Assembly: GCA_910585155.1 (NCBI GenBank)
Contig: CAJUEC010000011.1
Location: 9,691-73,690 of the forward strand
Direction: 5' to 3'
DNA from: an uncultured Oscillospiraceae bacterium
Lineage (GTDB): Bacteria; Bacillota; Clostridia; Oscillospirales; Oscillospiraceae
DNA length: 64,000 nucleotides
This document shows positions 19,069-27,961 of this stretch, one piece after another (positions within the stretch are counted from its first letter, which is position 1; each line of letters starts with the position of its first letter). Made by a program: the position numbers and the translations under genes. The notes beneath the pieces are model-generated. The model searched no databases. It saw nothing but the letters and a program-made list of their open reading frames with translations, and was not told the origin of the DNA.

Positions 19069-19778
19069 CACTGTCCCCCTCCCCCGTAATAATCTGTGAC
19101 GCTCAGCAAAAATTCCGCCCTCCTGCGGCGGGAAATCAGAAGCTCATCCCTCCCCACCAGTACAGTGTTTCCTTTGATTCGAGTGATGTTCCTCAAATTC
19201 ACCAGGTACCCTTTGTTGCAGCGGGCGAAGTGGACGTCTGCCAGCCTCCGCTCCATATCGGCAAGGGTTCCCGCCATCACATACGTCTCCCCCAGTGTGT
19301 GTATGTGAAGCCGATGGCTGATCACCTCAATATAAAGGATTTCCCCGGTGGAGAGCCGCACCAGTCCGTCCTCGGTGGATACCACCAAGCACTCCTGCCG
19401 CCTGCTCCGGAGAATGGACGCCACCTTGTCCATTTTCAAAGAGAAGGCAAAATAATTGATGGGCTTCAGCACAAAGTCCAGCGCGTTCACCTCATAGCCC
19501 TTAATGGCATACCGGGCCATGTTTGTAATAAAGATCATGATAACTTCTGGGTCTGTCCTGCGGATCTCCCTTGCCGCCGCCATCCCGTCCAGCCGGGGCA
19601 TCTCGATGTCAAGCAAAAGGACGTCGAACACCGGGCGGTACTGCTCCACGACCGCCATGCCGTCTGGGTAGACGGCCACCTCAATATCCTCTCCGGAGCT
19701 TTTCTGATAGCGGGACAGGTACTCCCGAAGCTGCTGGACACAGCTCAGGTCGTCCTCCACGATGGCCACACGGATCAC
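19068..19778 (-). CDS. LytTR-family response regulator (second module)
   Basis: Response regulator of 236 residues: receiver (VAIVEDDLSCVQQL, phospho-acceptor in VLLLDIEMPRLDG, Lys in VLKPIN) plus LytTR DNA-binding domain (FARCNKGYLVNLRNITRI). GTG start at 19778 with GGAGG seven nt upstream. Overlaps the kinase by one base. Its promoter at 19900-19928 is a good constitutive-looking one, unlike that of the first regulator. Confidence 0.93.
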   Translation of the reverse strand: MIRVAIVEDDLSCVQQLREYLSRYQKSSGEDIEVAVYPDGMAVVEQYRPVFDVLLLDIEMPRLDGMAAAREIRRTDPEVIMIFITNMARYAIKGYEVNALDFVLKPINYFAFSLKMDKVASILRSRRQECLVVSTEDGLVRLSTGEILYIEVISHRLHIHTLGETYVMAGTLADMERRLADVHFARCNKGYLVNLRNITRIKGNTVLVGRDELLISRRRRAEFLLSVTDYYGGGGQ

Positions 19779-19868
19779 TCAAACACCTCCTATATCAAGC
19801 AGCTTTCCCCATATTGCAGCCAAGCAGGCTTCAAAAGGCTGCACATTCAGCCTTACCCTCCACCTCAC

Positions 19869-19928
19869 AGTGAACAAAGGCGAACAATTCACTCTGTTCA
19901 CTATAACATTCCGCTGTTTTTGTTTCAA
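19869..19928 (-). promoter_or_regulatory. Promoter and possible operator of second two-component operon
   Basis: Minus strand: TTGAAA, 17-nt spacer, TATAGT (plus 19900-19928). Just downstream AGTGAACA (19869-19876) and TGTTCACT (19895-19902) form an 8-bp inverted repeat, with a further GCGAACA copy between; this is where a repressor or the LytTR protein could bind. Confidence 0.6.
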
Positions 19929-20092
19929 TAAAAATCTACATGCCAAAGGGCGGCGCCACCTTCCCCCTCTTGTCCCTGATTTTCGGCTTTCTTCCGGCAC
20001 CGCGCGGGAGGAGCGCGGTTTGGACGTTTCAATATGTTTCAAGCAAGACCCGCACGCAAGCACATGCTCCATCAAAATGAAGGAGGTTCAGA

Positions 20093-21730
20093 ATGATGAA
20101 AAAGGGGTCGTGTTCTCTGGAAGAGTGGTGCAAAAAAATGAACAGGCCGGAGCTGTTGGCGCTGTATGACCGGCAGGCAAATCCGCTTCCCCCGTCGGAG
20201 GTGCCCTTTTCCTCAGGAAAGCACTATAAGTTTCGATGCCCCGTCTGCAATATCCCCTGGGCACATGCGCCAAACAAACTGAACCGTTTGAAAACCTCCA
20301 GCTACAATGTCATCAAACAGCGAAATGAGGTCACCTGCTGTCCTTATTGCACTGGAAGGCGTCCATCTCATTTCTACAATCTCTCGCGGGTCATTCCGAA
20401 GGCAGCCCAATGGTGGGATCCTGAGCGCAATTCCATCTCCATGGACACCGTTCTCCCATCCTCCCACCAGACCTTCTATTTGAAATGCCCAAAGTGCGAC
20501 TATCAGCTGCCCAGACCAGTTCGGATCGGGGATCGCAGCGGGATACTTCGCTGCCCGATCTGTGGAGATGGGAGAAACACGGAGGTAACAGACGCCAACT
20601 GTCTGAAGTCCACATATCCCCAGATTGCCGGTGAATTGGACGATGCCCGCAACGGAGGAATCACCGGAAGCATGATTCTCCCATCCTTTTCTGAAAAGCT
20701 CTGGTTTATATGCCCCTACGGACACCATTACAGAGCCCGGGTATCCAACCGCACTTATCTCAACCGGGGATGCTCAATCTGCAATCAGCAAAAACAGACC
20801 TCCTTCGCGGAGCAGGCATTTCGATTCTACCTTCAAAAATGCGCTCCGGACATTCAAAGCTGCCAAGACGATCCATGTACGGGGAAAAGCGTGGATATCC
20901 TTCTATCCGCTCAAAAAACGGCTATTGAATTCAACAGCTTATATTACCACACTACCGTCAATAAACGCCGGCGCCTCTCCACGGACCTGGACAAGGTGTA
21001 TTCCTTGGCGCAGTACTACCGCGTCTATGTCATCGCTGAGGAGGGCGCCCAGCTGCCTCTTCGGCCCCACCCTCTGGTTCAACCGATTTCCGTTCCCGTT
21101 TTTATGATGAGCCGTGCGGTTTGCCGCAGATACGACGGCGTAATTTTGGAACTGCTACAGTCCCTGTTCCCCAACCGGGACATCTATCCCAACATCAATA
21201 TTATGCGGGATCAGCTTCTAATTTTGCAGCAGTACATTCAGACTCCAGTGAGAAACAGCTTTGAGGCCCAGTACCCGCTGCTTGCCCAGGACTGGCATCC
21301 GACCCTGAACGGTTTGCTGACGCCCAGCATGTTCGCCCCTACCGTCTGGTACAAATTTTATTGGATTTGCCGAAATTGCGGAAGGCCCTATCAAATGAGT
21401 ATGGGAAACCGCACCAAGGTCAACCCCGATACCTGCCCTTTTTGCTGCCACAAAAGCCGCTATAAAAGCCCCTTCCTCTCCGAAACCTACCCCTTCCTCA
21501 AAAGCTTTTGGAGCACGACGCTGAACTCCATACCGTTTTCACAAATGGCGGTGGCGTCTGAACAATTCGGCGTATTCGAATTGCTGGACGGCCGAATTGT
21601 CTCAGTTCGAATTTGTGACCTTTCCGCCTGGCTGTACAGACATCCTGACCGCAGCGCGGAAGAGTATCTGACCCGTTGCTGGGAGAAGTCCCGACAATCG
21701 TTTTGTACAACGGACACAGCAGGCATATAA
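20093..21730 (+). CDS. Multi-zinc-ribbon protein with Vsr-like nuclease core
   Basis: Protein of 545 residues made of repeated treble-clef/zinc-ribbon units of the DUF4379 type: CPVC...CCPYC, CPKC...CPIC, CPYGH...CSIC, and at the C-terminus CRNC...CPFC, with the tryptophans typical of the family (WWDPERN, LAQDWHPTLN). Between the third and fourth ribbons lies SFAEQAFRFYL...GKSVDILLS..KTAIEFNSLYYH, which matches the E-D-ExN/K layout of PD-(D/E)XK very-short-patch-repair-like endonucleases. Probably a DNA-targeting nuclease, possibly defensive. AGGAGG precedes ATG 20093. It stands alone between regulatory genes and is visibly less GC-rich than its neighbours, suggesting acquisition. The nuclease call is by motif; metal ligands beyond the Cys pairs are not certain. 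Confidence 0.75.
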   Translation: MMKKGSCSLEEWCKKMNRPELLALYDRQANPLPPSEVPFSSGKHYKFRCPVCNIPWAHAPNKLNRLKTSSYNVIKQRNEVTCCPYCTGRRPSHFYNLSRVIPKAAQWWDPERNSISMDTVLPSSHQTFYLKCPKCDYQLPRPVRIGDRSGILRCPICGDGRNTEVTDANCLKSTYPQIAGELDDARNGGITGSMILPSFSEKLWFICPYGHHYRARVSNRTYLNRGCSICNQQKQTSFAEQAFRFYLQKCAPDIQSCQDDPCTGKSVDILLSAQKTAIEFNSLYYHTTVNKRRRLSTDLDKVYSLAQYYRVYVIAEEGAQLPLRPHPLVQPISVPVFMMSRAVCRRYDGVILELLQSLFPNRDIYPNINIMRDQLLILQQYIQTPVRNSFEAQYPLLAQDWHPTLNGLLTPSMFAPTVWYKFYWICRNCGRPYQMSMGNRTKVNPDTCPFCCHKSRYKSPFLSETYPFLKSFWSTTLNSIPFSQMAVASEQFGVFELLDGRIVSVRICDLSAWLYRHPDRSAEEYLTRCWEKSRQSFCTTDTAGI

Positions 21731-21780
21731 TCTCCCCCTGGTGTGTACCTATAAATCAGCCCCTGAGCGCCATCGCGGCC

Positions 21781-21811
21781 CCATCCGCCCCTGTCCGAGC
21801 GGGATGGTGCT
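21781..21811 (+). terminator. Possible weak terminator after zinc-ribbon nuclease gene
   Basis: CCATCC...GGATGG stem with a GC extension followed by TGCTTT. Weak. Confidence 0.3.
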
Positions 21812-21860
21812 TTATGCCCCTTCCATGGACTGGAAATCCGCTCAGAACAGAAATGCAGGC

Positions 21861-21890
21861 TTGATTTTCCCGTAGTTATCATTTTAGAAT
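21861..21890 (+). promoter_or_regulatory. Possible promoter of receiver/hybrid-kinase operon
   Basis: TTGATT, 18-nt spacer, TAGAAT, ending about 50 nt before the receiver gene. Confidence 0.4.
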
Positions 21891-21942
21891 AGGTTTTATG
21901 GGGCTTCGGAAACGCCCGGCAGTAAAACAGGGAGGCAATCGC

Positions 21943-22305
21943 ATGAAAAAACGTATCTTAGTGGTGGATGACGACACCATGAATCTGTCGAGGACTAAGA
22001 TCATCCTGGGCAAGGAATATGACGTGCTTCTGGCCGACTCGGGGATTGAGGCCCTGGTCAAGCTGAGGGGCGAGAAGGTCGATATGGTCCTTCTGGACAT
22101 CGATATGCCGGGGATGAACGGCATCGAGACCTTTAAGCGCATGAAGGAATTTGCCACAGACATCCCCGTCATCTTCCTGACGGCGTCAGGGCTGGAGGAG
22201 GACGTCCACAACGCGATCAAGCTGGGCGCGGTGAACTATTTGAAAAAGCCCTTCCGCCCCCAGGACCTGATTCAGCGGATCACCCAGGAGTTTGAAAAAG
22301 CATGA
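21943..22305 (+). CDS. Stand-alone CheY-like receiver
   Basis: Single-domain response regulator of 120 residues: acidic pair in ILVVDDDTMN, phospho-acceptor in MVLLDIDMPGMNG, Thr in FLTAS, Lys in YLKKPF. There is no output domain, so it works by protein contact or as a phosphate relay. ATG 21943 is preceded by GGGAGG; its TGA overlaps the ATG of the next gene (ATGA), so it is coupled to the hybrid kinase, its likely partner. Confidence 0.93.
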   Translation: MKKRILVVDDDTMNLSRTKIILGKEYDVLLADSGIEALVKLRGEKVDMVLLDIDMPGMNGIETFKRMKEFATDIPVIFLTASGLEEDVHNAIKLGAVNYLKKPFRPQDLIQRITQEFEKA

Positions 22306-24806
22306 GGGCGGACGAACAGACAAGCCAGCACCTGCTGCTGGCTGTCATCACCACGGTATTCAGCGCGATGCTGAGCCTGATCACAGTCTTCATGGCGTGG
22401 GAATTCTGGATGGTCCCGCTGATGGCGGCGGGCTGCTTCAGCGCTTGGTTTCTGCACATCGCAAAGCTTGGGTCAAATACGCTCTACGAAAATATATGCG
22501 CTGGACTGATGCTCACCGAATTTTTCTTTTTCGGTGTGCATGAATCCAGTCTTTTTGATGTCCCCGCCGTGGCCTGCGTTCTGATTCTGGCGCTGTTCAT
22601 GCTGAACAAGAAGTGGGTTCTCTACGTGGCGGCGCTTTTGTACACGCTGACCCTGATGTACCACGGGTTCATCCTGCGCACCATCTCCCTGCAGATGGAG
22701 CGCAGGGACCTGTTTGGCCTGGGTCTCGGCGCGGTTGTGACCTTTGGCGGAGTGGCGCTGGCCATATACTGGATCAACCGACGGAACGTGCAGCGGCAGT
22801 GGTATGAGCGCGTATTTGCGGAGCTGGAGTCCGCGGGAAAGCAAAACGCCGTCTTCCTGTCAAACGTATCCCATGAGCTGCGCACGCCCATCAATATGGT
22901 GATCGGAATCAGCGAGGTGGCCCTTGGAAAGGAGCTTTCCCCGGATATCCGCTCGGATATGACCTCCATAAAGATGGCGGGCAAGCGCCTGTCCAGCCAG
23001 ATCAACAACATGCTGGACTACACGGAAATTGTGGAGGGCACCCTGACCCCCGCCAAAAAAGAGTACATGATTACCTCGGTGCTGAACGACGTCATCACCA
23101 TGACTGCCCTGCAGAGCAACCGGCAGCACCTGGAGCTGGTGTTTGACATTGATCCCAGGGTGCCGGCGGTCCTCGTCGGGGACGCGGAGAAAATCTCCCA
23201 CGTGCTCAAAATCCTGGTGGAGAACTCCATCAAATTCACGGAGGAGGGCGGCATAAACGTCCGCATCAACTACCGCCAGGAGCACTACGGCATCAACCTG
23301 ATCGTCAACATCCGGGACACCGGCATCGGCATGACAAGCTCCCAGCTGTCGCAGATGTATGATGTCTTTTACCAGGCGGATTCCGGGAGCAGCCGGCTGG
23401 CTGGCGGGCTCGGTCTCGGCCTTCCCATCGCCCAGGGGCTTCTCAATGCCATGGGCGGCTTTGTTCATTTCTCCAGCGCGGAGCAGCAGGGCTTGTCCGC
23501 CCACATCGTAATCCCCCAGGGCGTGGCGGACGAGCGGCCCTGCATCACGCTCAACCACCCCGAACAGCTGTGCATCGCCTGCTATTTCAAGCCGGAAAAG
23601 TACACCTGCGACGACGTCCGGGAGTACTACGACGGGCTGATCCTCAATCTGATGGAGGGGCTGGGCATTCGAGGGTACCAGGCCCATAATTTTGACGGCT
23701 TCCTGAAATTGCGGCGCAAGCACGAGCTGACCCACGTGTTCATCGCCCAGACGGAATATGAGGAAAACCCGGCGTATTATGAGGAGCTGGCGGAGACCCT
23801 CCGGGTGGTTATCATCGCAGAGCGGGAATTTAACCTGAACCGAGGAAGCCGGCTGCTGCTGATCCATAAGCCCTTCTCCGCCCTCTCCGTGGCGAACCTG
23901 CTCAACGGGGAGACGGGGGAGCGCGGATTCGCGGAGGACCAGGCGGTGGGCCGGAAGCCCTTCACCTGCGTGGACGTCCGGGCCCTGGCGGTGGACGACG
24001 AGGAGATGAACCTGGTGGTCGCCAAGGGCATTCTGGGCAGCTACGGGATCAAGGTAGACACCTGCCTGAGCGGACGGGAGGCGGTGGCCCAGTGCGGCGG
24101 CGTCTCCTACGACATCATTTTCCTGGATCACATGATGCCGGGCTTTGACGGCGTGGAGACGCTGAAAAAAATCCGCGAGCTCCGAAACGGCATGTATCAG
24201 GATCTGCCCATCGTCGCGCTGACCGCCAACACCGTCAGCGGCGCGCGGGAGATGTTCCGCAGCGAGGGCTTTACCGAATTCGTCCCCAAGCCCATTGAGC
24301 GCACGGTACTGGAGCGGGTGCTGCGAAAGGTGCTGCCCAAGAGCTGCATCCAGTACAGTGCCCGGCCTGCGGGCAAGGACACACCCCCGGAGGGCGTCCA
24401 GGCCCTCCCGGCGGAGGAGGCTGTGCCGCCGGAGGACGGGGCCGGCCAGACGACGCTTCCCTATGATCTGCTCACCCAGGCCGGCGTCAACACGGAGCTG
24501 GGGCTGGACTATTGCGCCGGGGACGAGAGCTTTTACCGGGAGATGCTGCGGATGTTCTGCGCCCAGGGCGCGGACAAGCGGGCGGAGATCGTCTCGCTGT
24601 ATGAGAGCGCCAACTGGACTGACTACGCGGTCAAGGTCCACGCGCTGAAGAGCACCTCCCTGACCATCGGCGCGGAGGCGCTCTCCGCCCAGGCGAAGGA
24701 GCTGGAGCTGGCGGGAAAACGGGGCGACGCCGGCTTCATCCAGGCGCATCACGCCGCGCTGCTGCGCGCCCACGAGGAGCTGTGCAGGCGCATCGCCGGG
24801 CTGTAA
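22302..24806 (+). CDS. Hybrid histidine kinase with receiver and Hpt domains
   Basis: Membrane phosphorelay kinase of 834 residues. Five or six hydrophobic segments (10-165), HisKA (His191 in SNVSHELRTP), HATPase (N-box LVENSIKFTEEGG, DTGIGM, GGLGLGLPIAQ), a degenerate receiver-like segment (about 420-540, lacking an obvious phospho-Asp), a proper receiver (VDDEEMN; Asp609 in FLDHMMPG; Lys in PKPIE) and a C-terminal Hpt with His780 in KVHALKS. All steps of a His-Asp-His relay are in one chain; the final acceptor is probably the adjoining single receiver. No DNA-binding output is encoded here. Confidence 0.93.
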   Translation: MRADEQTSQHLLLAVITTVFSAMLSLITVFMAWEFWMVPLMAAGCFSAWFLHIAKLGSNTLYENICAGLMLTEFFFFGVHESSLFDVPAVACVLILALFMLNKKWVLYVAALLYTLTLMYHGFILRTISLQMERRDLFGLGLGAVVTFGGVALAIYWINRRNVQRQWYERVFAELESAGKQNAVFLSNVSHELRTPINMVIGISEVALGKELSPDIRSDMTSIKMAGKRLSSQINNMLDYTEIVEGTLTPAKKEYMITSVLNDVITMTALQSNRQHLELVFDIDPRVPAVLVGDAEKISHVLKILVENSIKFTEEGGINVRINYRQEHYGINLIVNIRDTGIGMTSSQLSQMYDVFYQADSGSSRLAGGLGLGLPIAQGLLNAMGGFVHFSSAEQQGLSAHIVIPQGVADERPCITLNHPEQLCIACYFKPEKYTCDDVREYYDGLILNLMEGLGIRGYQAHNFDGFLKLRRKHELTHVFIAQTEYEENPAYYEELAETLRVVIIAEREFNLNRGSRLLLIHKPFSALSVANLLNGETGERGFAEDQAVGRKPFTCVDVRALAVDDEEMNLVVAKGILGSYGIKVDTCLSGREAVAQCGGVSYDIIFLDHMMPGFDGVETLKKIRELRNGMYQDLPIVALTANTVSGAREMFRSEGFTEFVPKPIERTVLERVLRKVLPKSCIQYSARPAGKDTPPEGVQALPAEEAVPPEDGAGQTTLPYDLLTQAGVNTELGLDYCAGDESFYREMLRMFCAQGADKRAEIVSLYESANWTDYAVKVHALKSTSLTIGAEALSAQAKELELAGKRGDAGFIQAHHAALLRAHEELCRRIAGL

Positions 24807-24859
24807 CGGCCTCATCCCTCTCCCTGAAAATTGTCGTGTTCTGAGGAGTGTAACACATC

Positions 24860-27544
24860 GTGATAAAAAAATGGTTTGAAATTATCACAGATCACAGAAT
24901 CAGCCTCCGTGAGCGCATGTTCCGCATCGTGACGGGCGTATGCATGATCGCCATTGTCTTTACCCTGCCCATGGGCAGAAGCATTTGGAATGTCCTGCTC
25001 CTGGTGGCAAGCCTTGTCGTCATGGCGTTTATCGTCAAGATCAGCATTCAAAAGCAGTGCGTCCACACCGGCGCCACCGCCATCGCGATTTTGCTGCTCA
25101 CTCTGTTTCCCATCACGTTTTTCTCCGCGGGCGGATTTTACAGCGGCGTCCCGGAGTGGTTCGTGCTCTGCTTTATTTACGTCTGCATCACCCTCCAGGG
25201 GCGGCGCATGCTCATATTTTTCGGGCTGTGCACGGTGGAGACGATGCTTTGCTACGGCACCGCCTTTTACTTCCCGGAGCTCTCCACCCCGAACGCCAAC
25301 CACAACGCCCTGTTTGACTCCGCGTTCTCCATGGTGATGGTGGGCCTGCTCACCAGCGTCCTGCTCATGTTCCTGAACAAGATGTATGAGGAGGAAAACG
25401 CCCTTTCCCAGCGGCAGAAAAAGGAAATCGAGGAGCTGAACCGGGCGGAAAACCACTTCTTTTCCAGCATGAGCCATGAAATCCGTACCCCCATCAACAC
25501 AATCATTGGTCTGAATGAGATCATCCTGCGGGGGGACATCTCGGACGAGGTGGCGGAGAATGCACGAAATATCCAGGGGGCCAGCAAGCTCCTGCTCTCG
25601 CTGATCAACGACATTTTGGACATATCCAAGATCAAATCCGGCAAGATGGAGATTGTCAACGTCTCCTATGAGACCGGCGCCCTCTTTTCGGAAATTGTCA
25701 ACATGATCTGGATCAAGGCAAAGGAAAAGGGGCTGGAATTCAAGCTCCAGGTGGATTCCTCCATCCCCAGCATGCTCTGCGGAGACGAGGTGCGTATCAA
25801 GCAGGTGCTGATCAACCTGCTGAACAACGCGGTGAAATATACCAGCGAGGGCTCCGTCACCCTCTCCATCCGGTGCGAGCGCCAGCAGGTCAACCGGGTG
25901 CGCGTCTGGTACTCCGTGGAGGACACCGGGCAGGGGGTGAAAAAAGAGAACATCCCCTACATTTTTAACGCCTTCCGGCGGGTGGATGAGGAGCGGAATC
26001 GGTACATCGAGGGCACCGGCCTGGGGCTGAGCATTGTCCAGCAGCTGGTGGAGCTGATGGGCGGCGAGGTCAGCGTAAACAGCGTCTACACCAAGGGCTC
26101 CAAGTTTGTGGTGGTGCTGGACCAGGACATCGTGGATGAAAAGGAGCTGGGGACATTTACCCTAGCCTCCCGGTCCAGGGTGCACGAGGGCGAGCCGTAC
26201 CGGCAGAGCTTTGAGGCGCCGGACGCCCACATCCTTGTGGTGGATGACAACGACATGAACCTGATGGTCGTGAAGAAGCTGCTCACCGAGACAAAAATCC
26301 AGATCGACACGGCCTCCAGCGGGGCCGAGTGCCTGCGGATGACGCAAAACCACCATTATGACTGCATTCTCATGGACCATCTGATGCCGGAGATGGATGG
26401 CATTGCCTGCCTCCACGCCCTGCGGGCGCAGCCCGGCGGCCTGTGTCAGGATGTGCCCGTGGTGGCGCTGACCGCCAACGCAGGCAGCGACAACCAGCTG
26501 CTCTACCGCAAGGAGGGCTTCAGCGGCTATCTGGCCAAGCCGGTCAGCGGCGCGCTGCTGGAGGCGGCCGTGCTGAGCATCCTTCCCAAGGGCCTGGTGC
26601 GGCTGAACGAGGAGGCCCGGCAGGCGGACGTCGAAAAGGATATTCTGATCTTCGAGCAGGCCCAGCGGCGCTCCATCATGATCACAACGGACAGCGTGTG
26701 CGACCTTCCGAAATCGCTCCGAAAAGAATTTGGCATCTCCGTCCGCCCCTACTACGTCTGCACGGATGAGGGGCGCTTCCTGGATGAGGAGGAGCTGAGC
26801 CCGGATGAGCTGCTGGTGCACATCGCCGGAGGGCGGACGGGGTATTCCCAGCCGCCTGAGGTGGAGGACTACGAGGGATTTTTCGCCGAGAAGCTGACGG
26901 AGGCGCAGAACATCATTCACATTTCCATGGCCAGGCATGTGAGCGATGGGTATCAAAACGCCCTTGAGGCGGCCAAATCCTTTGAAAACGTCACGGTGAT
27001 CGATTCCGGCCATCTCTCCAGCAGCATGGGCCTCACGGTGCTGTGCGCCGCCTACATGGCGGAGCACCACGCCACAAAGGAGGAGATTGTGGCGTCGGTG
27101 CAGCGGATGGCGCGGTTCATCTCCTCCGCCTTTATCATCAACAGCACCCATATGATGTGCCAATCCGGGCGGATCTCCAAAAAGATACAGGTCCTGTGCG
27201 ACGCGCTGCTTCTGCACCCGGTGCTCCTGCTGAAAAAGAGCAAAATGGTGGTCAGCCATATGGAGATGGGCACCTTCTCCCATGTGGCGAAGAGTTATGT
27301 CAAAAAGACCCTTCAGGAGAGCAGAAACATTGACCGGCGCATTCTGTTCATCACATATTCCGGGATGGATGAAAAAAAGCTCCAGTATATTCAAAACCTG
27401 GTGCAGCAGTACTGCCCCTTTGAGCGGGTCTACCTCCAAAAGGCCTCCTCCGCCATCGCCAGCAACTGCGGTCCGGGCTCCTTTGGGCTGCTGTTCCTGC
27501 GCAGAGACGACGCCGCGGCTCCCTTTTTCCAGGTGTCGTCCTGA
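24860..27544 (+). CDS. Hybrid histidine kinase-receiver fused to a DegV fatty-acid-binding domain
   Basis: 894 residues. Membrane part with about six helices (20-170), HisKA (His206 in SMSHEIRTP), HATPase (NLLNNAVKYTSEG, DTGQGV, GTGLGLSIVQQ), receiver (VVDDNDMN; Asp506 in LMDHLMPE; Lys in AKPVS) and, from about residue 604 to the end, a complete DegV-like domain: ITTDSVCDLP, SQPPEVEDYEGFF, HISMARHVSDGYQNA, VIDSGHLSSSMGL, then the second lobe. DegV/FakB proteins bind a fatty acid and, as FakB, present it to the kinase FakA. Here the domain replaces a normal output, so the kinase may read lipid status. GTG start at 24860, GAGGAG 11 nt upstream. Follows the other hybrid kinase by 53 bp. Confidence 0.9.
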   Translation: MIKKWFEIITDHRISLRERMFRIVTGVCMIAIVFTLPMGRSIWNVLLLVASLVVMAFIVKISIQKQCVHTGATAIAILLLTLFPITFFSAGGFYSGVPEWFVLCFIYVCITLQGRRMLIFFGLCTVETMLCYGTAFYFPELSTPNANHNALFDSAFSMVMVGLLTSVLLMFLNKMYEEENALSQRQKKEIEELNRAENHFFSSMSHEIRTPINTIIGLNEIILRGDISDEVAENARNIQGASKLLLSLINDILDISKIKSGKMEIVNVSYETGALFSEIVNMIWIKAKEKGLEFKLQVDSSIPSMLCGDEVRIKQVLINLLNNAVKYTSEGSVTLSIRCERQQVNRVRVWYSVEDTGQGVKKENIPYIFNAFRRVDEERNRYIEGTGLGLSIVQQLVELMGGEVSVNSVYTKGSKFVVVLDQDIVDEKELGTFTLASRSRVHEGEPYRQSFEAPDAHILVVDDNDMNLMVVKKLLTETKIQIDTASSGAECLRMTQNHHYDCILMDHLMPEMDGIACLHALRAQPGGLCQDVPVVALTANAGSDNQLLYRKEGFSGYLAKPVSGALLEAAVLSILPKGLVRLNEEARQADVEKDILIFEQAQRRSIMITTDSVCDLPKSLRKEFGISVRPYYVCTDEGRFLDEEELSPDELLVHIAGGRTGYSQPPEVEDYEGFFAEKLTEAQNIIHISMARHVSDGYQNALEAAKSFENVTVIDSGHLSSSMGLTVLCAAYMAEHHATKEEIVASVQRMARFISSAFIINSTHMMCQSGRISKKIQVLCDALLLHPVLLLKKSKMVVSHMEMGTFSHVAKSYVKKTLQESRNIDRRILFITYSGMDEKKLQYIQNLVQQYCPFERVYLQKASSAIASNCGPGSFGLLFLRRDDAAAPFFQVSS

Positions 27545-27564
27545 GGCTCCCTGCCCCACAACAC

Positions 27565-27603
27565 AAAAGCCGCCTCTTTCCAAGGGAAAGAGGCGGCTTT
27601 TCT
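27565..27603 (+). terminator. Rho-independent terminator after hybrid kinase operon
   Basis: Perfect 15-bp stem (27565-27579 and 27587-27601) whose right arm ends in CTTTT; A-run on the left also allows minus-strand use. Confidence 0.88.
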
Positions 27604-27604
27604 T

Positions 27605-27767
27605 AGAAGCTGTACCAATAGACCCCAGCACACATCCTTGCGGCCCAAATTGCCGCCAGCTGCGTTAAAAAATCTTGAAATACACAAAGTATTCCCGCGA
27701 TTTTTTGCCTTGTCGGCGGCAATTTTTCCTCGCAAGTCTGCGTACTTCGGCTATTGGTACAGCTTCT
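27605..27767. mobile_element. MITE-like element, copy 1
   Basis: 163 bp bounded by perfect 17-bp inverted ends AGAAGCTGTACCAATAG. Just inside the right end is a segment running to AATTTTTCCTCGCAAG that recurs, inverted, in copy 2 at 34706-34844. No coding capacity. It sits directly against the hybrid-kinase terminator. Confidence 0.75.
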
Positions 27768-27804
27768 TATGCCGGTTTTCCGCCAAGGGAGCTCACCGCG
27801 GCGA

Positions 27805-27817
27805 TGGTACAGCTTCT
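27805..27817. repeat. Orphan MITE end
   Basis: GGTACAGCTTCT repeats the terminal sequence of the element about 40 bp downstream of copy 1, a probable remnant of an earlier insertion or excision. Confidence 0.5.
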
Positions 27818-27895
27818 AAAGTTCGAAAACCCCAATATACTGAGAGTGCCGATATGGATGGACCTTGCGCCGCCAAGGTCAGAAAGGAGCCTTTT

Positions 27896-27961
27896 ATGGA
27901 CCATCTGCTGTGTAACCCCGCCCCACCGGCCCACACCCGCAGGGGGAGGCGCGCGCCATGA
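27896..27961 (+). CDS. 21-codon ORF coupled to nuclease-like gene
   Basis: MDHLLCNPAPPAHTRRGRRA + P. AAAGGAG lies at proper distance before the ATG, and its TGA overlaps the next gene's ATG (ATGA). It may act as a leader that couples translation; the peptide itself is unlike any I know. Confidence 0.45.
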   Translation: MDHLLCNPAPPAHTRRGRRAP

